Below are positions 9,861-18,658 of a DNA stretch of 64,000 nucleotides, one piece after another. A program made the translations under genes and the position numbers. The DNA is taken from contig NZ_CAKZLP010000085.1 of the NCBI RefSeq assembly GCF_937127095.1, forward strand, positions 87,633-151,632, read 5' to 3'. Below the pieces are notes generated by a model. The model did no database searches. It was not told where the DNA came from and worked only from the letters and a program-made list of their open reading frames with translations. The first letter of the stretch is position 1. Each line of letters starts with the position of its first letter. The stretch comes from an uncultured Amphritea sp. Lineage in GTDB: Bacteria > Pseudomonadota > Gammaproteobacteria > Pseudomonadales > Balneatricaceae.

Positions 9861-10709
9861 ATGATTAATACTCTGGAAAAAACATTAAATGATATGCCTG
9901 GCATGACGGCGTATCTTTTGGCCGACTTTCATCCGGAACAGTTACAAACACTATTTGAAGTAGCGGATCTGGATGAAAAAGCGGCGCTTTTTAGCGGCAC
10001 TCTGTTTAACGAACAATTGAGCTATAGCCCCTGGCTTTTTGAGTTTGGTACAACGTCTCAGCTATTCGAATATTATGCGGTTGGCGAAGAGGGAAAAAGT
10101 GCGCCACAGGGTATTATTTTAATCGCGTCAACTGAACTAAGTTTTGCGCAAGTGCTGGCGCAGTTGCAGAACCGATTAGTCATCCGCTTTGACGGTCAGC
10201 GACAGGGGTTACTACATTTCCAATCCCCTGTTATTGCCCACTACCTGTTTAATGATAGCGCGGCAGCTGACACTGATCGCTGGCTGGGTAAACTCTCAGG
10301 TGTAATCTGGCGGCACGCAGAACTCAAAGGCCAAACAGATACCTGGTATGTGCATATGCAACAGCACCTGGGTGGTGCTGATCAGAAAGAGTGGGAACTA
10401 ACGGAGAGCCAGCAACAAGCGCTGGTCAGACTTAAAACCGATCAGTTGATTAAACAACATCATAAAGCGCTTTTTACTGATACTGAAAGCCCCGTAACTG
10501 ACGAATGGTGGCAGCTGCAGCGCCATTATATTGATGATATTCAGAACTGCGGTGTAAGTGACACATCATTGATTCTGCAATATCTGCAGCAATGTCACCG
10601 TCCAGACAGTGAAGCTGTTTATATCCCGATACCGCAATCGGCTGAGCGGATACGGGCATTGCCAACAGAACAGCAGCGATTTGTTGTTGCCACAGGCCAT
10701 CTGATTTAA
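9861..10709 (+). CDS. DUF4123 T6SS effector adaptor/chaperone (Tap/TEC type)
   Basis: This 282-aa protein resembles DUF4123 adaptors: an N-terminal YLLADFHPEQL block, a SPWLFEF block, and the later VIRFDGQRQGLLHFQSPVIAHYLF block that in this family reads R-F-D-P-R-V-like. DUF4123 proteins bind a specific effector and load it on the cognate VgrG, as VasW does for VasX in Vibrio cholerae. The start at 9861 has AGGAACAGG just upstream and follows vgrG by 8 bases; an earlier in-frame start would overlap vgrG. Its place between vgrG and the large effector gene supports the role. Confidence 0.85.
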   Translation: MINTLEKTLNDMPGMTAYLLADFHPEQLQTLFEVADLDEKAALFSGTLFNEQLSYSPWLFEFGTTSQLFEYYAVGEEGKSAPQGIILIASTELSFAQVLAQLQNRLVIRFDGQRQGLLHFQSPVIAHYLFNDSAAADTDRWLGKLSGVIWRHAELKGQTDTWYVHMQQHLGGADQKEWELTESQQQALVRLKTDQLIKQHHKALFTDTESPVTDEWWQLQRHYIDDIQNCGVSDTSLILQYLQQCHRPDSEAVYIPIPQSAERIRALPTEQQRFVVATGHLI

Positions 10710-10735
10710 TTGTTACAGGATTCGAAGGTACAGGG

Positions 10736-13700
10736 ATGAGTACAACTAACACAGGCACAAATATAGGCCCTGCATGCGACAGTAAAAAACTGTTTATTCA
10801 GGTGTATGGCAAGCAGCACCCAGCAGGCCATCGTTTTGCATTTTATGATCTGACTAATCAGCAAGAGCAGGAGTGGCTGAGCAATCAGAAAACGGTAGAG
10901 TCGGTTGATCTTCAAGAACATCCGGCATTTGAACTCTGGCAATGGCCCTGGGATGGGCAGCCCAAGCGTAATGTATGGTTGGATATAGAAGCTGAACAGG
11001 GAGCCCCTGTCCGGGTCAGCCTGTTTGATGAAGTTGACCAGTGTAAACGTCAGGAAAAAGCGCAGTATTATGCTTTGCAACCTGTCGTTCCGATGCTCGA
11101 ATGGACTGGTTTACTGGATAAAAAATTATATGCTCTGCCGCCAAGGTTTGGTTATCTCTACCTGTTTCGTAAGGGCCTGCTATGGCGAGAGCTATTGGTT
11201 AGCCACAATGACGCTGATCAACTGGAGATGCGGGATATTCGTCTTACCGATCATCGTCAGGGGGAGCAGATTAAAACCACGGATAATCTGCGTCAGCCGG
11301 TGGGTAAACCACTATCTGAGTTGTGGATACCCATACGCCAGCAGGGCGGTAAAATCACAGATGTTGAAATGGCCTTTAGCGAAGTGCAGTGGTCCGCTGC
11401 CCGGGTTAATTATCTGCAAAATAATGCCGCCGCCCGTCGCCAGCGCTGTTGTCGTGTAAGGGCTGAGCCTTCGCTGCAGTTGCGAACAGGGCGACTGGTG
11501 GATATTGCCCGGCAGCCCTCACAACGACCAAGGGATTCTACAGAGGAACTACTTACCCCTACCCCTGAACGTTATAGTACCGATCTGGAATCAAACCATC
11601 TGAGTACGCTATTCCAGAGTGTCAATGACGATCTACAAAAGTATGAAGAAGGAGGGGCTGCCGCAGTTAGTACTGCCAGTTGGGGTGACCAGGACACTAA
11701 AGAGTCATTTCTTTATGCGGGGCAGGCACGCGGTGCGGTAATGGAGAAAATCCTACGGGATGAGCAGAATCAGCAATGCTCTCCGGTTGAAGAGGTTTGG
11801 CAGGAGGCACCGAGTGTAGAGGATATCTGGATCGATGCTAAACAGCGTCATATACCGGGTTTATTGTTGCCAGATAACCTGTTTCAGGTGCGCCATGCGG
11901 CGCAAACGGTAGCAGGCGTTCAATTATATCAGCAGCACCTGTTGCAGCGTCAACAGATGCAGCCTAACTACCGTAGTGCAGAATTGCTCGCCCTGCGGGG
12001 CCTGCCACCAACGATTGGCGGCAAAGAAAATCCGATATCTAAATTTTTTCATGGAGAAGATATAGGTTTTCTGGGGGGGACTTTTCATAGCACGATCCGC
12101 ACAATACAGCGACAAAACCTGGATAATAGCTGGCGAGCTAGTCAGCAATATCTGATGGCACAAATCAAAGACCACAATAATCAACAACTACTGGCTGATT
12201 ATTTCAGCCTGGAAGGCGTGGATTACATTGCCGGTTTTAAACTGGTGACTGATCTGCTCGCACCACTGACCAGTCAACCGGGTGTTCTGGATAAACTTAA
12301 TGGCGCTGATCCGTTTCGTCCGCCGGTTCAGGATCCGGCAAACCAGTTGGTGGCGGATATCTTTAATCACAACAGTGGCCAGCCGTTAAGCGAGATGTTG
12401 CTGCGGGGTGAATCATCTCCGGCAGTCGATCAGTATTTGACACAACAGGAAGTGGAAGAAAACATGGGTGATGGCCGTTTCCGGCTGGGCTATATGCAGC
12501 AGCAGGCAGGTCTGGAGGTTCAGGAGGCTTCGGTGGCTACATTTGAAGTCACGGCGCTGCTGGCCTTGAAAAAAGCCCGGCCTGATCTGTTTACTGAATC
12601 AAGACGGGCAGCCAGTGTCTTTGGTTTTGTTACCGCAAAACTGACAGAGACTGCCAATACAGCTCTGACCCGGGTGTTGGGTGCAGCAGCCGGCGAGAGT
12701 CTGGAACGAACCATGCGAGTGCATGGTAACCTGTTTAACCTGCTACGAAGCAGTGATCCACTGCTTCATGAACTCACCTTTAAAGCCCGCAAAACTGCCG
12801 CAGTAAACGAAGTGGTACTGGGTGTCGAAGATCTGACAACAGGAAGGCGGTTTGGCCTGAGCGAAGCCCAGCGTCAGTACCGGCACGCAGGAAGTCATCA
12901 GGCACGTTTCTATGGCGATATCAGCGGAGCCAACGGTGAGCTTCAGGCCAGTACCAGCCGTGCCCGCGCGGCCCGCTCTCTGTCAGAGCTTCAGCTGAGT
13001 GAGGTGCGTTTTATCACCGCCCCCGCGAATAGCGAAGCTGTAAGAATTCTGAGACGTCATCAACAGGCAACTGAAGCACTGTTAACAAGCGGTGAGGCGC
13101 GAGGGGTTGAGGTTGTTCGGAATGTCGATCTGGCCAGAGAAGGCCGAAGAGTGGACCGGTTTATCAAACTGGGACAGCTGGAGCAAAAGGTACAGCTGCC
13201 GTTTGCCTTATTGCTGTTTGAAATGTGGAATTTGAAGTTAGCTGTAACAGGGGTTCGAGAAAAAAGTATATCAAGAGCTGCTTTTGATTTTATTTCTGCA
13301 GCACTAATAGATCTGCCTGTAGCTTTGATGAATGCGGGTAAGTTTTACCACGAATACTGGGCAGGAGGTGGCGGCAACCCCAATATTCTGGCAAGAGCCG
13401 GTGCAAAAGTCGTTTTTGATAACAGTGCAGGATCTGCTTTTAATAAATCGGCACAAGCGTTTAGTACGAGACTGGCTGAGAGACTCCCGCAACAGATAAC
13501 CCGGGTCTGGATCGCGACTGCTGCGTCGGGGGTTTTATGTACTGCTGCCTTTATCTGGGATGCGATTAATGCGTTTGATAAAGGCGATAATGATAAGGGC
13601 GCTGCCCTGGTTGCAGCAGCGCTGGGCACGGCGATGATGACTGCCTCGGGTCTGCTGACCGGGCTGGGACCGGTGGGTTGGGTAGGTCTGGTGCTGATGC

Positions 13701-14317
13701 TGGGCGGAGTGGGGCTGAGTATCTGGCTCACCGATACCCCCTTAGAGGAGTGGATCAAACATGGCCCCTTTGGCAGTGAAAAAGATGATGCTCCCTGGCT
13801 GCAAAATGAGGAGGAAGCCTATATCCGGCTGCTGAATCTGTTTGCGGGCATCCGTATCTCCATTCGAGATAACGGTAGCTTTGATAGCAAAGGCAATCGC
13901 CTGCAAACCATCAGCATCCAGAGTAACCTGCCGGATGATGCCGGGCTCGAGTGTTACCTGCGACTGCGTCAGAACAATATTACAATGATCGATATCAGCG
14001 CCGTTACTGTGGAAGATAACCGTAAGGTCTATCAAAAAAGGTCGGTGGAGGGCTATAACAAGATTGACGGTGGGCTGGAGATTATTGTGTCAACCCCACC
14101 ATCAGAAGGAACGTCATCGTCCAGAGAGAATGTTAGATATGACTGGGCGGTGAAAGCCCGCTGGCGTATGTTGATAGCCGATTGCGATCTATACTCTTTT
14201 CCTAATCTGAAACCCCTGGATGATGCAGCAGAAAGGAAAAATAACCTGGCCGTAAACCCCAATTTTGAACAAGAGAATCAGCCGGGCTGGGCCGATGAGC
14301 TCAGCTACGGTAGCTAA
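10736..14317 (+). CDS. Large VasX-like membrane-active T6SS effector
   Basis: This 1193-aa protein has an N-terminal region typical of VasX-type toxins (about 15-240). Visible there are FIQVYGKQHPAGHRFAFYDL, a VRVSLFDEVDQCK block, and a YALPPRFGYLYLFRKG block seen in family members preceded by DUF4123 proteins. A long soluble middle follows. A hydrophobic segment lies at about 822-865, and a strongly hydrophobic Gly/Ala-rich cluster at about 922-1001 (GAALVAAALGTAMMTASGLL, then GWVGLVLMLGGVGLSIWL). A soluble tail of about 170 residues ends the protein. VasX is a pore former; this architecture suggests the same, but the activity is inferred. RBS AAGGTACAGGG precedes the start. Confidence 0.83.
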   Translation: MSTTNTGTNIGPACDSKKLFIQVYGKQHPAGHRFAFYDLTNQQEQEWLSNQKTVESVDLQEHPAFELWQWPWDGQPKRNVWLDIEAEQGAPVRVSLFDEVDQCKRQEKAQYYALQPVVPMLEWTGLLDKKLYALPPRFGYLYLFRKGLLWRELLVSHNDADQLEMRDIRLTDHRQGEQIKTTDNLRQPVGKPLSELWIPIRQQGGKITDVEMAFSEVQWSAARVNYLQNNAAARRQRCCRVRAEPSLQLRTGRLVDIARQPSQRPRDSTEELLTPTPERYSTDLESNHLSTLFQSVNDDLQKYEEGGAAAVSTASWGDQDTKESFLYAGQARGAVMEKILRDEQNQQCSPVEEVWQEAPSVEDIWIDAKQRHIPGLLLPDNLFQVRHAAQTVAGVQLYQQHLLQRQQMQPNYRSAELLALRGLPPTIGGKENPISKFFHGEDIGFLGGTFHSTIRTIQRQNLDNSWRASQQYLMAQIKDHNNQQLLADYFSLEGVDYIAGFKLVTDLLAPLTSQPGVLDKLNGADPFRPPVQDPANQLVADIFNHNSGQPLSEMLLRGESSPAVDQYLTQQEVEENMGDGRFRLGYMQQQAGLEVQEASVATFEVTALLALKKARPDLFTESRRAASVFGFVTAKLTETANTALTRVLGAAAGESLERTMRVHGNLFNLLRSSDPLLHELTFKARKTAAVNEVVLGVEDLTTGRRFGLSEAQRQYRHAGSHQARFYGDISGANGELQASTSRARAARSLSELQLSEVRFITAPANSEAVRILRRHQQATEALLTSGEARGVEVVRNVDLAREGRRVDRFIKLGQLEQKVQLPFALLLFEMWNLKLAVTGVREKSISRAAFDFISAALIDLPVALMNAGKFYHEYWAGGGGNPNILARAGAKVVFDNSAGSAFNKSAQAFSTRLAERLPQQITRVWIATAASGVLCTAAFIWDAINAFDKGDNDKGAALVAAALGTAMMTASGLLTGLGPVGWVGLVLMLGGVGLSIWLTDTPLEEWIKHGPFGSEKDDAPWLQNEEEAYIRLLNLFAGIRISIRDNGSFDSKGNRLQTISIQSNLPDDAGLECYLRLRQNNITMIDISAVTVEDNRKVYQKRSVEGYNKIDGGLEIIVSTPPSEGTSSSRENVRYDWAVKARWRMLIADCDLYSFPNLKPLDDAAERKNNLAVNPNFEQENQPGWADELSYGS

Positions 14318-14340
14318 TCATAAAAGGACAGCGAACGACC

Positions 14341-15360
14341 ATGATGGATCTGGACACCTTTCTCAACCCGCCAGTGGCAGAGTATAAAGCCACCGCCTAC
14401 CGGCCGGATAAAAGCCTTTTATACCGTGAGCCGGGGCTACGGAATCGTTATCGCAAGGGTAAGTATCTCGCAAGGATAGTGCCGACTGAGGAGGTGCTGC
14501 CCCGGGATACGTTTAATGTTACTCCAGATACGCTTAGAGAGTGCGAGCGGGATGACGAACCCGGTATTAAGGAAAAGGCTGCAAATGGGACATTGACAAA
14601 AGAGGAGCAGAAGATACTGCAGCAGTTACTGAGTGTCGCTCAGTTTGCACATATAGGTATCAGCCCAATACGTTATAACAAGCTTTCATATGCACTTAAT
14701 TTAATGTATGGGGTGGGGCGTTTTCTATCTTTATACTTAGGTGGTGGAGGTGTCTTCACCGTTTTGTTTTTATTAGCACTAAGAGATGAACCTTTTAGTG
14801 CAGAGTATTTAATAGTCCCTGGTATTATTCTTGCCCCCTGTTTATTTAGTTGGTTAATATCTGCTTTTTTAAGGAAATTTAATCCTGAACTATTCCACAG
14901 CACCAAGGATTACCGTGCCTGGTATCTTTGTCGTGAAAGCGGCCTGGTGACTAAATACCATCAGAAAAAGAAAAACGTGGTGCTTCATGAAGCGCCGTTC
15001 AGTGAGATGGAATGTTATCTGCACAGCGCCCCGCTGCCCAGCGGTCTGCTGCGATACAACCTGGTGTTAGCTCATTATAAAGATGACTGGGGCATCGACC
15101 TGTCTGATTTCTATAAACCTTCCGAACTCTGGCAGGAGTGCGCGGCAGACTGGGACTCTATGCAATACTTTATGGATGTTACCCAACCGCTCTCGGATGA
15201 CCCCGACCATGAAGAGTTTCGGCACCTTGACCCGACCACGGCAGAATATGATAAAAAAACCAAGCGTCCACCCCATTACTGGCGGGATATGGATATGCAA
15301 ACCTTCGAGAAACTAAAGCGGGAAAACGATACCAAACTGAGGAAGCGGTATAACCGTTGA
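14341..15360 (+). CDS. Candidate immunity membrane protein for the VasX-like effector
   Basis: I do not recognise a named family in this 339-aa protein. It has a soluble N-terminal part of about 115 residues and two predicted membrane segments around 125-148 (FLSLYLGGGGVFTVLFLLAL) and 155-178 (LIVPGIILAPCLFSWLISAF). A hydrophilic C-terminal half ends in a strongly basic tail. The gene follows the effector by 23 bases with AAAGGACAG upstream. A membrane protein directly after a pore-forming effector is the expected position of an immunity protein. The second Met is an alternative start. The coding region around 14640-14900 is locally more AT-rich than its flanks. Confidence 0.55.
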   Translation: MMDLDTFLNPPVAEYKATAYRPDKSLLYREPGLRNRYRKGKYLARIVPTEEVLPRDTFNVTPDTLRECERDDEPGIKEKAANGTLTKEEQKILQQLLSVAQFAHIGISPIRYNKLSYALNLMYGVGRFLSLYLGGGGVFTVLFLLALRDEPFSAEYLIVPGIILAPCLFSWLISAFLRKFNPELFHSTKDYRAWYLCRESGLVTKYHQKKKNVVLHEAPFSEMECYLHSAPLPSGLLRYNLVLAHYKDDWGIDLSDFYKPSELWQECAADWDSMQYFMDVTQPLSDDPDHEEFRHLDPTTAEYDKKTKRPPHYWRDMDMQTFEKLKRENDTKLRKRYNR

Positions 15361-15440
15361 TAGATAAATACAATTCGGGAATTAGAATTCGCATAATTAT
15401 CGTTTGATAAAATTAATAAGTTATAGCAATGGAATGTGAA

Positions 15441-16019
15441 ATGAAAAATATGGTTAGGGTTTATGTGTATAGATATTCTTTATTGATTTTTCTGTTATAC
15501 CAGGTTTTTCTACCAAGCAGTACTTATGCATATGCGTTTATTAATCTTGGAGATAGCATTGGCTGGGAAGCACTCAATGATCAGTTTGATAAGCCTGCCC
15601 CTCTTAAAGAAGAGACGCAGATAGTATTCTTTGCTAATAGTTTAGATGGTATCGAGCTTCTGGATCAGTTTATGGTAGAGGTGGGTGAAGATGAATTAGA
15701 GGGGCTGAAATGGCAGGCTTTATTAAACGTATATACCTATAATCGAAAAATAAAGAGTTTGAATGATTATTTTGAAGCAAAGAAAAAAACATTGGGTTTG
15801 TTTTTGTTAAAACGTAAGCCTTACCCTGTGACTATTGATTATATGGGTGAAGAAACGTCTTTCTTTAGTAGTTTAATAAGAGAAAAAGGTGTGAGTGTTA
15901 TCTTGATTTATAATGGTGCATTTGGCGGTGTTGCAGCGGGGTGGACGGTCGATGAGTTGCAGGAAGCTATTGAGAGTATTAAGAAGGATAAGAAGTGGCT
16001 AGACAATCATGGATTTTAA
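15441..16019 (+). CDS. Small AT-rich secreted protein of unknown function in the effector module
   Basis: This 192-aa protein starts with a signal-peptide-like segment (basic MKNMVRVYVYRYS, then hydrophobic LLIFLLYQVFL, then small residues to about 30). The mature part is hydrophilic. Its C-terminal third (SFFSSLIREKGVSVILIYNGAFGGVAAGW) is faintly like the thioredoxin-fold YtfJ family, but there is no CxxC motif and this is only an impression. Base composition is much more AT-rich than neighbouring genes, a sign of recent acquisition. It could be a periplasmic immunity protein or an unrelated cargo gene. The start at 15441 was preferred because GGAATG lies just upstream; 15429 is possible. 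Confidence 0.6.
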   Translation: MKNMVRVYVYRYSLLIFLLYQVFLPSSTYAYAFINLGDSIGWEALNDQFDKPAPLKEETQIVFFANSLDGIELLDQFMVEVGEDELEGLKWQALLNVYTYNRKIKSLNDYFEAKKKTLGLFLLKRKPYPVTIDYMGEETSFFSSLIREKGVSVILIYNGAFGGVAAGWTVDELQEAIESIKKDKKWLDNHGF

Positions 16020-16239
16020 AATATTTGAAAAGCTAACCCCGTAAAATAAAGAGAGATTGTGGAAGCGACATAAGCAGTAAACCCATAGCTCGGAATATAA
16101 TTGCAAGAGTAAGTTATATCGGGAAGGTCAGAAGGATCTGATAGGATTGAGGAAAAGGACGTAACTGCGCATTCGTTTTTCTGAGCGCCGTGCGTTTTTT
16201 CTATAGTGATCGCATATCAATTATCAAGGAGTGTTTAAA

Positions 16240-16527
16240 ATGCCAAAAGCGGCACGTTTAGGTGATATTGGGTCGGGTCATGGATGTTTTCCGCCATCGC
16301 CTATTATTTCAGGTAGTGGCGATGTGCTGATTGATGGCATCCCGGCGGCTCGTGTAGGTGATCCTCTTGCTCCGCACGGCTGTAGCAAGTGTCCGCCGCA
16401 TGGACGGGCGGTCGCGGCAGGTTCCTCTTCTGTAATGATCAATGGACGGCCTGCTGCCCGGGTAGGTGATGCGATCAGTTGTGGTGGTTCGGTGGCGGCT
16501 GGGTCTGGTAGTGTCTCAATCGGCTGA
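16240..16527 (+). CDS. PAAR-repeat protein, T6SS spike tip
   Basis: This 95-aa protein consists almost entirely of the PAAR fold: AARLGDIGSGHGCFPPSPIISGSGDVLIDGIPAARVGDP, then a second VMINGRPAARVGDA unit, with the Cys/His residues expected to bind the zinc at the tip (HGC, HGCSKCPPHG, SCGG). It has no C-terminal extension, so it is a bare tip that sharpens VgrG. The start is set by AAGGAG ending 8 bases before ATG 16240. It lies downstream of the vgrG effector genes and is probably expressed from its own promoter in the 220-base gap before it. Confidence 0.93.
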   Translation: MPKAARLGDIGSGHGCFPPSPIISGSGDVLIDGIPAARVGDPLAPHGCSKCPPHGRAVAAGSSSVMINGRPAARVGDAISCGGSVAAGSGSVSIG

Positions 16528-16585
16528 TAAGTGACTGGGTGGCTTGGCATCCTGGAGTGGATAAACAAGCCGCCAGGTCTGTCGA

Positions 16586-17485
16586 TTATAAAAGCTCTTT
16601 CTTCTCGCGTATCCAGGGGGTTTCGCCGGTCTGATCTTTAATTGTTTCAGAGAGTGCGATGGCTTCGATGTATTCAACCGGTTGCGCTGTGACGACGTTG
16701 AACCACTGAGTGAATTTCCCCTGGCTTTTGATCACCTGGGTTTTTATATCCGGATAGCGTTGTTGCCATTGGCTGGCGTCCTGTTTGTTCTGGAAGGCCG
16801 CCAGCTGGAGCAGATAATATGTTTCCGGCTCCAATGCTGGGTTGTTAAAGTCAGTGTTCTGTATTACCCAGTGATGTTGTGTCTCCTGGCTCTGTATTGG
16901 CGGATTTTTTACTGTCTGGGGGGCTGTTGTCTGAACTATTCTTGTCTGGGCTATTGTTTCCTGGGCTATTGGCGTCTGACTTTTCTTTGTCTCGTGGGTT
17001 TTGCCCGCTAACTCTTTTTTCTGATGTTCGTTTGTCTGCATATAAGCCAGTTGTTGGGCAGACTCGTGCTTTTTATGCGGTATTTTCTGAACGATCGGAT
17101 TTTTCGCGCCGGGGACGGTTTCCGCCTGAACAATGGGTTGCTGTGCGAGTGTCGATTGTTTGGCGGGTGCGGTATTCGCCTGAGTAACCGGTTGAGATTC
17201 TTGATCAGTAAATGCCAGTGCCGGGTCTTTCAGCGTCGTTCTGAATCGGCGGATGGTTTCGCTGTCAGAGGCATTGCAATGCCAGTAACGTTCTGAAGGT
17301 TGCTTACGCTGATAGCACTGGATAAACCAGGCACCCAGTTGCTGTTCGTGGTAATAGTAGTTATCGGGCCTGATCTCCACATTGTAGGTGGATGAGGGTA
17401 AACGGGGCACACGCTCCGATGCGTTGCCTGAGACAGTTGTCGTCATGGCGGCGATTAATATCGCAATCGGGTAAACCTTATCCAT
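16586..17485 (-). CDS. Exported SPOR-like protein encoded within the T6SS cluster
   Basis: This 299-aa protein is encoded opposite to its neighbours. It starts MDKVYPIAILIAAMTTTVSGNA, a signal peptide. A compact region of about 90 residues has two Cys (FIQCYQR, WHCNAS), and a long Gln/Thr/Pro-rich low-complexity spacer follows (about 110-205, with imperfect IAQ/IVQ repeats). The C-terminal domain contains YYLLQLAAFQNKQDASQWQQRY and looks like a SPOR peptidoglycan-binding domain. It is probably a periplasmic cell-wall-associated protein. I cannot name it; a role in anchoring T6SS at the wall is only suggested by location. The start was chosen by AAGGA upstream and the signal peptide. Confidence 0.7.
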   Translation of the reverse strand: MDKVYPIAILIAAMTTTVSGNASERVPRLPSSTYNVEIRPDNYYYHEQQLGAWFIQCYQRKQPSERYWHCNASDSETIRRFRTTLKDPALAFTDQESQPVTQANTAPAKQSTLAQQPIVQAETVPGAKNPIVQKIPHKKHESAQQLAYMQTNEHQKKELAGKTHETKKSQTPIAQETIAQTRIVQTTAPQTVKNPPIQSQETQHHWVIQNTDFNNPALEPETYYLLQLAAFQNKQDASQWQQRYPDIKTQVIKSQGKFTQWFNVVTAQPVEYIEAIALSETIKDQTGETPWIREKKELL

Positions 17486-17716
17486 GGCTGGAATCCTTAT
17501 TTTTCTCTCTACGGCCTTTTTATAATAAGCAAAAATCAAGCCACTCCACAGGTGCCTGATATTCCATAGAATATCGGGCAAATTCAGGTGCGCAATCAAT
17601 AGTTGCGCTGTTTTGTTCTCACTTATAGCAGGTTGTTGCATGGCGCTTTTTTTTACGTGCTGGCTGCAGTAAACTCCGACAATCAAAAGGATTGTCACGT
17701 TAAGGGAGTAAGAGAG

Positions 17717-18484
17717 ATGCAGGGAGCTATGACGCCTATCAAAGAGATTCAGCTGGAGCAGATGACTCAGCTGCGGGAGCGGTCTAAGGCTGTTTCTGTC
17801 ATTCTTAATAAAGAACTTCAGGCGTATCTGAAAACCATCACCCCGTTGTTTTCTCCCAGAAAGGTATTGGGGGAATATATGCAGAGTGCCACCCGCGATA
17901 AAGTTGTTGGTGCTGAGAAAAACTATTCCATCATATTAGAGAACTACAAATCTGTTTTGCGTGATGCGTTTGGTTACAACGCAAAGCTGTCCTCTCCTGT
18001 GCCTGCTATTCAGAATGAGTTAGTTGCTGAACCCTGGGTCTATAGTGATGATCTGGATGGGACGGTTCTGAGTTTTAGTTCGCCGGTTCGCTGGGTGCTT
18101 AGTTATGACTGCAGTTATGATCTGCCCAGGCTGATCGCAGAAAAGCTTAAAGATGAGCAACCTCATTACGATTCTATTACTCCGTTTGTGTTGAATGCGC
18201 TGGTGATCTGGCTGTTGCTTGAGAATAGCCCGGGACTGGTTCGTTTGCTGGAAGGGTTAGGTTATGAGGTGTCAATTGAGAGACAGCCGAAAATTGCGGG
18301 CACGCTTCCTTTTGTTGTGCTGACATCCCGGGTGGCTGCGTTTCGTCCGCAGAATGATCTGGTGAGAATGGTTGCTCAGTTCTCAGGGAGCTCAGGTTTT
18401 GAAGAGATCATTGATGTTGACCAGATCGATGCTATTGAAAATCCGCTGCAAATTAAATTGCAGTCTCTGTTGAGCGTTGAGTGA
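17717..18484 (+). CDS. T6SS-linked protein of unknown function
   Basis: I do not recognise this 255-aa protein. It has no signal peptide or clear membrane segment. The N-terminal part is helical and charged (MTPIKEIQLEQMTQLRERSK), followed by TPLFSPRKVLGEYM. The middle has SSPVRWVLSYDCSYDLPRL. Towards the C-terminus is a hydrophobic helix (ITPFVLNALVIWLLLENSPGL) and a LPFVVLTSRVAAFRPQND strand region. It reads like a cytoplasmic accessory or structural protein. Position between PAAR and hcp suggests a T6SS role. The start has GGAG 8 bases upstream; the ATG at 17729 is an alternative. Confidence 0.65.
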   Translation: MQGAMTPIKEIQLEQMTQLRERSKAVSVILNKELQAYLKTITPLFSPRKVLGEYMQSATRDKVVGAEKNYSIILENYKSVLRDAFGYNAKLSSPVPAIQNELVAEPWVYSDDLDGTVLSFSSPVRWVLSYDCSYDLPRLIAEKLKDEQPHYDSITPFVLNALVIWLLLENSPGLVRLLEGLGYEVSIERQPKIAGTLPFVVLTSRVAAFRPQNDLVRMVAQFSGSSGFEEIIDVDQIDAIENPLQIKLQSLLSVE

Positions 18485-18600
18485 CTTTGCGCAGTGGTGA
18501 TTGATTGCGCGATTTATTGCTCAGCGCGGCTATTGAGTGCTATCTGATATTTATTTTAAATTATTATTAAGTTATTGAAATATATATATATTTTATTTTT

Positions 18601-18616
18601 TGGCTCAAACCGTGCT
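18601..18616 (+). promoter_or_regulatory. Sigma-54 (-24/-12) promoter of hcp
   Basis: TGGCTC, five bases, then GTGCT keeps the invariant GG and GC of RpoN promoters with the same 12-base spacing as the vgrG site; two positions differ from the full consensus. It lies 43 bases before the hcp start, downstream of an AT-rich tract that could be bent. The cluster encodes a VasH-type activator that would act here. Confidence 0.82.
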
Positions 18617-18658
18617 TTAAACCTGGCAGGCTAACATCACTATCTAAGGAGAGAAAAA

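Noticed and set aside
16097..16120. Possible -24/-12 promoter upstream of the PAAR gene
   Set aside because: GG and GC are 11 rather than 12 bases apart and the first T is missing; RpoN spacing is strict.
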